A stretch of 64,000 nt of DNA, from assembly GCA_963971225.1 (NCBI GenBank), contig OZ020269.1:31703264-31767263 (forward strand), given 5' to 3'. Origin of the DNA: Melieria omissa (Eukaryota; Arthropoda; Insecta; Diptera; Ulidiidae). Below the pieces are notes generated by a model that saw only the letters and a list, made by a program, of their open reading frames with translations, ran no database searches and was not told the DNA's origin. This document shows, in pieces, positions 57,856-64,000 of this stretch; position 1 is the stretch's first letter; the number at the start of each line of letters is the position of its first letter. Both the position numbers and the translations under genes were made by a program.

Positions 57856-59905
57856 AACCACAAGCTTTATGAGCAATTTAACAACACGAAGCATTAACTC
57901 GCTCATGTCGTTCAAACGAGCAATGAACGAGCATAACGCATATTCAAAGCGGAAATTTATAGAAAAGGACCACAAAGAAAGAAATACGCTATGTCATCGT
58001 TTAATCTGGCCAGATGAATAAAACGCACCTATTTTCAACACTTATTTGCAACAAACTACTTGGCAACCATTATTTATGACTCTCCATTGCCAGATACAAA
58101 GATAGGATCTGGTCGTATACCCGAAATCGTTGCCACATATTCATCTTGAAACTCTCGTCGCTTTAATACCTCGACTGGAGGGCAACAAAAATGGAATGGG
58201 AAGCGCAGTGTTTTCGTATTGTTTGCCTAAGGATAAACATCCTTTTGTCATTTTTCAGCATCATCATCATTGTCGACGCGCTTTAAGGCGAAGGACTATT
58301 GTCGGCAGCAGCAGCAGCGCACAGCAGCTGCCAGCGTTTTTCTCCACGCGTCGTGTATTATTTACTCGTCGGTACGCACTAACGCCATAACGACGCACCG
58401 TTCAACCTTTCCTCGACGAAGGACTCATTTTTCAAGTCAACAAAAACTTGCACTAACGGCAGTTGTAAATGGTTGAAAAAAATCATTAATTTCAATTTTA
58501 AGGTTATAGCACTCGGCCGTTAGCGACGACTGCAGAGCCGGGTCGTGCGCACGGCCAACTCGTCGAGCAGAGGAGACGATAGTGGGACTTCATCGTTTCG
58601 TGGGTTGGCAAACAAGACACGTTCGGGCGCCTGCAAGGCCGTAGTCACAGCTGTGTCTGTGTCTGTATGTGTGTCGGTTTGAGTGACTGTGTTTGTGTTG
58701 TAGGTGTCGGTGTGCGCGTGTGTGAGTTGTGTTATGAAGGCGCCAATGTACACAAAAAGCGCAAGAAAATCACAAAATCACAACACAACGGAACATAGCA
58801 ACAACTACATACACGTAAGGCGTATAATAAATGGCAACAATTTATTTGTGATTCGTCATTGTTTATTGGCTTTGTCGCTTTCACGTTGCGGAACAGTCAA
58901 TTTAGGCAATTTCTGCGGAACTCCCATTTCTTGCCAATTGTTATTTTTACTGCTCACGCAGTGTTTGCAATCCTGCTTGGTTGTTGTTGCTATTATTAGG
59001 TACATACATACATACATATTTATATGCAATACATACGCTCATCATTTAGCGAATGAATCGATTTGAAAATCGATGTTTTCTGCATTACAAAAGCGTTAAA
59101 CCTTCAAAGCACATAAATAGTCGGCAGTGTAACACATTGGAGGTGGTTCGGGGGTTGTGAGGTGCTGGCATGGAGTTCAGTGCTCGCACACGTGCCGGCG
59201 CAGTTGGTGTGATGGCAATTTAAGTTAATTCAATTTAAGTTTCTGTAGAGTGTAGAACATTATTCTCGATGCCTTATAGAGGACATTAAACACAACAAAG
59301 AAAATTGGATAATCAGACATTTCGATAGTTTATCGGAGAATGACTGAGAGTTCGTGACATGTGATTGATTGGATTTTATGAAATTCTGGGAAAAATTTCA
59401 AAACAATGCTTGTTTAGATGAAACAAGAAATGGAGCAGAGAACCATCAAAGTACTGTAAATGACTTTGAATCAATAAAATATAGGAACATTTTATGAGTG
59501 AATATGGAAAAAGGATCAATCAACTGTGTCCTCATAAACTATTTTCAGACACAAGTAAGAAAATTGCGTCCCAACGAAGATTCAAATATCGCAACGGAAC
59601 AAATCAAGTGACATCGTGGAAAGCTAAACAAATTCTAAATCATTCAAATTCAAATGTTACCATTTCCTATACTAAATGTTCTCCAAGTTAGTAGGTTGCC
59701 ACACAAACAGATGTGAATGAAGAAGAAGAATGAAGATTCTCTTAACCCTTATCTGATGCCGTCAGATTTTAACGAAACATTTCTATGTCATTATTTCTCA
59801 ATTCTCCCATATTTAAAGTCAATTGGCTAATTAAAACATGTTTCCCTACGCAAACTTTATGTTTCCCTATGCAAAACGAAAAATGTTATAAATATTTGTT
59901 ATGAC
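57856..59905. other. Non-coding stretch, GC-richer at 58260-58740
   Basis: 58260-58740 is GC-richer and ends in a TG-rich run (58650-58730). Frames on both strands (58130-58390 plus; 58520-58753 minus) lack recognisable domains. Elsewhere nothing recognised; TACATACA repeats near 58999-59020. Confidence 0.4.
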
Positions 59906-60470
59906 AGTAAAACCGTAAATTTTAAATTTGATTTAGAAAAAAAACATTTTTGTAAATTTTTTTCATAAAATTCTTTATAATCGTAAAAGCAATCACTTTA
60001 CAAAAAAATCAGTGAAGTACAAAAAAAGTTTTTAATTATTTCAATATTTTATTCCTTATTTTTAGTCATTTTTTCTGACACACAGATAGCTGAAAAAATC
60101 CGTTAATTTCAAATTTGATTTACAAAAAACTTATTTTTGTAAATTTTTTTTCATAAAATTATTTATAATCGTAAAAGCAATCACTTTATAAAAAAAACAG
60201 TGAAATACCAAAAACCAATTTTTAGTTATTTCAATACTTTATTCATTATTTTTAGTTAATTCATTATTTTTTTCATTTTTTTCTGACAATCACAAATATG
60301 AAAAAATCTATTAATCCATTGTTGACCCCGTTTGATTTTGATTTTCAAAATAATAAAAATTAATTTGAGAAAATGAAAAATTTCATAAATATTTGTTATG
60401 ACAATAAAACTGTAAAAATTTGATTTAGAAAAATATTTATTTAGATGTATTTTCATAATATAAAAAAAAA
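59906..60470 (+). repeat. AT-rich tandem duplication, about 189-bp unit
   Basis: 'AAATTTGATTTA.AAAAA', 'TTTTTTTCATAAAATT.TTTATAATCGTAAAAGCAATCACTTTA' (in pieces) and 'TATTTCAATA.TTTATTC.TTATTTTTAG' occur from about 59915 and again from about 60104, with a partial third unit from about 60405. A lone TTAACCCTTATCTGATGCC at 59742 just upstream is reminiscent of TTAA element ends but has no partner. Confidence 0.7.
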
Positions 60471-60599
60471 TTTCTTAAATCCGAAAAATGTATCATTTTT
60501 TTTAGTAAACAAAAAACCAATATTTTTCTGACAATCACAAATCTGAAAAATCTATTTTGTTTATTTCTCAAAATACCAATAAATTATGTTTTAATTTAT

Positions 60600-61078
60600 C
60601 AAAAATATAAATAAGTCCATAAGAAACAATTATAAAAGAACTAATATTTATAACGTATTTAAAAAAAAAAATTGTTTCTACAATGATCTAAGATTTTCAA
60701 ACTATTCCATGTTAAAAAAAGTCGATGTCTTTTTGTTATTGATTACTGATTATTTGGGCATGGATCCAGTTCTTCAAGGAATTTGTAGTCAAATTAGAAG
60801 ACATCAAAAGTAGGAGGACGGTAGTTTGAAAACTAACAACAATACTAGCAATGTCTATAAGAAATAACAATAAAAAATAATTAATATTTGTGAAAAATTA
60901 AAAAGAATTTGTTTCTGCAGTGATCTAAAATTTCCAAACTATTCCACATTAAAACTTGTCTATGTCTTTTTGGCATTGATTACTGATTAATTGAGTCTGG
61001 ATCCAGGTCTACAAGGAATTTGAATGGAAATTAGAAGACATCTAAAGCAGGAAGACGACAGTTTGAATTAACAACATT
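60600..61078 (+). repeat. Tandem duplication, about 238-bp unit
   Basis: Unit 1 is about 60600-60838 and unit 2 about 60839-61078. Shared blocks are TAAGAAA.AA, TGATCTAA.ATTT.CAAACTATTCCA, TATGTCTTTTTG, GATTACTGATTA, TGGATCCAG, CAAGGAATTTG, AATTAGAAGACATC and CAGTTTGAA (quoted separately). Roughly 85% similar by eye. Function unknown. Confidence 0.8.
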
Positions 61079-62463
61079 CGATAGTTAAACTGACATTTGT
61101 CATTAATCAAATGCGCTGAGTTGCTATGGCAGCAAAGTTTGGACATTCTCGCCCAATTCAACTGACGAGTCGTGCGCAAATTTATACTACACATATTTTT
61201 TGCTACTTCTCTTCCTTTGATGTACTCATAGTTATGTTTATTCCATTTCCTGATTGCTACGGAAATTTGTTTGTACACCGGCAAAAGTCAACATTGAAAA
61301 GTTGACAATACACTTTGGCGTAATTGCAAAACTTTGTCGCATTGCCAATTATTATTTTGCGCCATTTCAATAAAACAAAACAAAGAAATACCCACTACTG
61401 AAAGTAGGGGAAATTACACCATTCACGTTGGCATTTTTGAGGAGCGGTGACCATTTGAAAACTCACCCACGACACGCAACGAACGTTGATCCGCTCCGGA
61501 TGTATGGCAGCGAAGAGTAGGTTTTCGCAGATGTCGTAGTGGACGCGGCTGGCGGTCACATTACCGAAACCGGCACATTAATTTGTCACATTAGAATTCC
61601 AATGAGTTCGTGTGAAAGTGCAATTATTTGGGTCTATGAAAGATGCGAAAAAAGCACAAATATTAAATTACACTAATTTGAGGCAATTGAGTTTTGTCTT
61701 CATTATCATTAAACATATTTTCGGAGCACAGAGACGGTAATTATTTTTAAATTCCCAACAATTAAATGTATGAAACCCAAATGCACAGGTGAATTTACGT
61801 AGATATATGATAGAAGTATTATGTCTGTATGGTGATATGTGCAATTAAGCAATTAGCCAAATAATGTACTAATCACATTTTAAATAACCAATTAATTACT
61901 ATTTGTCAAATTATTTATAATTTTCAGCAACAAGTGTAGGTTATGAAAATTAATTTCAAAAAATGTTAAAAAAAAAAATATTTAATATTTATATTCAGAA
62001 ATTGAATCATTGTGCCTAAAAATTAAATTCATTCGACGGCCGTTCTTCGAGCGATTGCAGTAAAACTATTATTGAAAATTTCATTCTACAGCGCCGCTAC
62101 TATGAAAATGCAACGCGCTTCTGTATTCTAGTTGGTTTGCACTCAGCTTTTTGCGTCATTTCATCTTAAGCGATTACAGATTTATGTATATTCAATGCAT
62201 TTGCATTACAAGTGACATTCGTTATATTTTTTCGTGCATGTAACGAATGTCACGTAGGGCGCCGTCAATATTGCATTTTCGCATTTATAAATATTGAGAT
62301 TGCGGTAATTTTAATGAAAATACAGTTTTTCATGCGCCGATAATGTGCATTAACAATTTCTCACACACACTTGAAAAAAAAACTCTTTTAAAATGCCCAC
62401 AAAAAAATACAATTCATCACCTTTGCTCATTTTGCTTTAAATTTTATCTGCCACCGTAGCACT

Positions 62464-62496
<33 letters not shown>

Positions 62497-63544
62497 AGAA
62501 ATATTTACTCACTCTTATGCGCAGTGCAATTAATTTTCGCAAAATGCGCAATTAAATGAAAGAAACAACAACAAAATGCAGCCGATAAGAGCAGCGCGTC
62601 AGTCACCGCACACGTCAACACTTGACACAAGTTTGCACTGCCAACGAAATGAACAGCGACACACAGTGCTCAACCGTCGCATGCAACAAATGAACAAAAA
62701 TATGTGTCGATTGAAATTTATGAAATTTGCTTCTTAAACTTTATTTTGATTTTTTTTTTTAAATTCATTCTGAAGAAAATTGATCCTTCAACTTTATTTT
62801 TAATTTTTTTTTAATTTCATAGATTGCACGGCACCACAGTAAACTAATTACTCCGTGGAGTTTTTAGCCTCTCTAATGCCGTTTTCAGACAGCCATCTTA
62901 ATTGCGGAATTAAGAGTTTTTCTCAATTTTACTCTAAATTTAAGTTTAAAATCTAAATTTGCTATCTTAGTTCTTGGATATGTCAAAAGTTATAAACCTG
63001 AAACTTTACAGAGCCATTATTGTAGCTTATAAAAGCTTCTTGATAAATTCAAAGAAATTCATGCGGCAGGACATTTGACATTAAACAATCAACTCACATG
63101 CAGCTTAAATTTTACAGCAAATACTTAAAAGAACACGACAGGAAATACCAGCTCCACATTAAAATTCTTCTTCGAATGCACAAACTATTAACAGCAAACG
63201 AATGATTAATTCAAAGTGTCCTTAGGCTCAAAACGACTGAAAGCAATTTCCACGAACTATTTACACCAGCCATGAATTCGTTGATGGATTCTTCCTTTAA
63301 GGAGACAAGTTTAACGACATTTAAACGCAACAGCGCCTCATGACATTTCAGAGACATTCCGAGAATGATTGCGAGAGCATTGAACGCAGCTAATGGTGCG
63401 GAACATCTGGCACATGCCATGCACATCGAACAGAAATATATACTTTGACAAACTGATGTGAAATTCTCTGAGCCGATTATGAAATATTGCTCAAGTTGTG
63501 CCTAAGCAATGCGACCTACAAAATAGTCCAAAAACGATAAAAGT
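61079..63544. other. Non-coding stretch with (AC)n
   Basis: (AC)n at about 62463-62497. No gene, RNA or dispersed repeat recognised. Confidence 0.5.
62463..62497. repeat. (AC)n microsatellite with GCAC variants
   Basis: About 35 bases of CA repeats, interrupted near the 3' end by CGCACACG. Confidence 0.9.
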
Positions 63545-63662
63545 TAGGATGAGTTGGTTTAAGTGGCTGCCTCTGTATGAGAGACACTTGGCCCATTGCG
63601 ATGACACAATGTAACCACCACTTTGAAATGTATATGCAACACTGTATGATTGGCTTTCCACA
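63545..63662 (-). mobile_element. SINE 3' end fragment
   Basis: On the minus strand: ACAGTGTTGCATATACATTT, CAAAGTGGTGG, CAATGGGCC, AAGTGTCTCTCATACAGAGG, CAGCCACTTAAACCAAC. It is collinear with the last 110 bp of the SINE at 15963-16353, including the LINE-like tail; 5'-truncated. Confidence 0.75.
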
Positions 63663-64000
63663 TATTTCAGCTCATTAAGGTTAACTGCACTAAATTTCTT
63701 CTGATATCCAAAGGATATGTAGTTTTTACTCTCAAATAAGACTTAGTATTCTTTTATGGCTTCTCGTTGCTTCTTTGACCTACAAACTTGTAAAAAATCT
63801 ACATATTTGTACAGAACTTTTGGTCCACTTATCCTCAGATCAATCTCAATCATGCCATTACAATGTGTTAATTGTGCACTGGACTAACTTCTTTCAGCCA
63901 ATCTAACTCACTTAAATGTAGATTTCGATTTTGATACTCAAGCTTTGGCAAATTGTTGACTTGTGTCTCATTGCTCCTCAGTCAATGCCTGCGGTTGAAA
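63663..64000. other. Non-coding stretch to window end
   Basis: Nothing recognised. Confidence 0.5.

Noticed and set aside
58520..58753. 77-codon minus-strand frame in a GC-richer patch
   Set aside because: The first third is a Thr/Asp/His repeat from a TG microsatellite. The remainder could be an exon piece, but nothing supports it.
59742..59765. TTAACCCTTATCTGATGCC as a piggyBac-type end
   Set aside because: No matching inverted end with TTAA was found downstream.

Overview
The window reads as gene-poor, AT-rich intergenic or intronic DNA of a higher fly (Brachycera, possibly a tephritid fruit fly). The basis is the fly-style CA/TG and CAA repeats, insect-type LINE, piggyBac and mariner remnants, and a tRNA-derived SINE. 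The organism is inferred, not proven. I found no host protein-coding gene, rRNA or functional tRNA. Every recognisable protein similarity belongs to a transposable element.

Layout. 1-31 kb: diverged tandem-repeat arrays (Helitron-like 1861-3052 and 27395-28181; a TCATACGACCCGTG-box family at 4585-5190 with single copies at 15.4, 27.1 and 28.2 kb; a GGGACA-rich satellite at 12.5-13.9 kb), two pentamer satellites (TGATG at 9.2-9.8 kb, TAATG at 28.5-28.9 kb), a dead mariner transposase (7.2-7.9 kb), SINE copies and 3' tails, a LINE RNase H remnant (17.7-17.9 kb), a possible solo LTR (21.1-22.0 kb) and a 522-bp TTAA-flanked MITE (23.8-24.3 kb). 24.98-26.11 kb is a GC-richer block without a convincing reading frame.

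31-42 kb is the core of the window. A LINE of about 5.4 kb (I/LOA-like part of the Jockey superfamily; minus strand, 41892 to 35741) sits between 12-bp target-site duplications. It has an intact ORF1 and a broken ORF2 (endonuclease, reverse transcriptase, RNase H). A 721-bp MITE has jumped into its RNase H region at a TTAA. The LINE 3' half plus flank and part of the MITE is directly duplicated (31021-33116 and 33136-37074). The second copy carries a 1846-bp piggyBac-like element at a TTAA that is empty in the first. The order of events is therefore readable: LINE, then MITE, then duplication, then piggyBac insertion (or precise excision from copy 1, or a falsely duplicated haplotype).

42-64 kb: a perfect 19-bp-stem hairpin, an 83-bp TTAA MITE, an RTE-type RT C-terminal fragment, a roughly 430-bp MITE, a Tc1/mariner-type transposase fragment, a TA-flanked 1.75-kb element, AT-rich tandem duplications, and a 1.37-kb array of an 11-bp unit (ACTAGACTTGA) at 56.5-57.85 kb.

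The most informative relationship is that the SINE family ends in a 3' tail closely matching the tail of the LINE, the arrangement expected if the LINE machinery mobilised the SINE.
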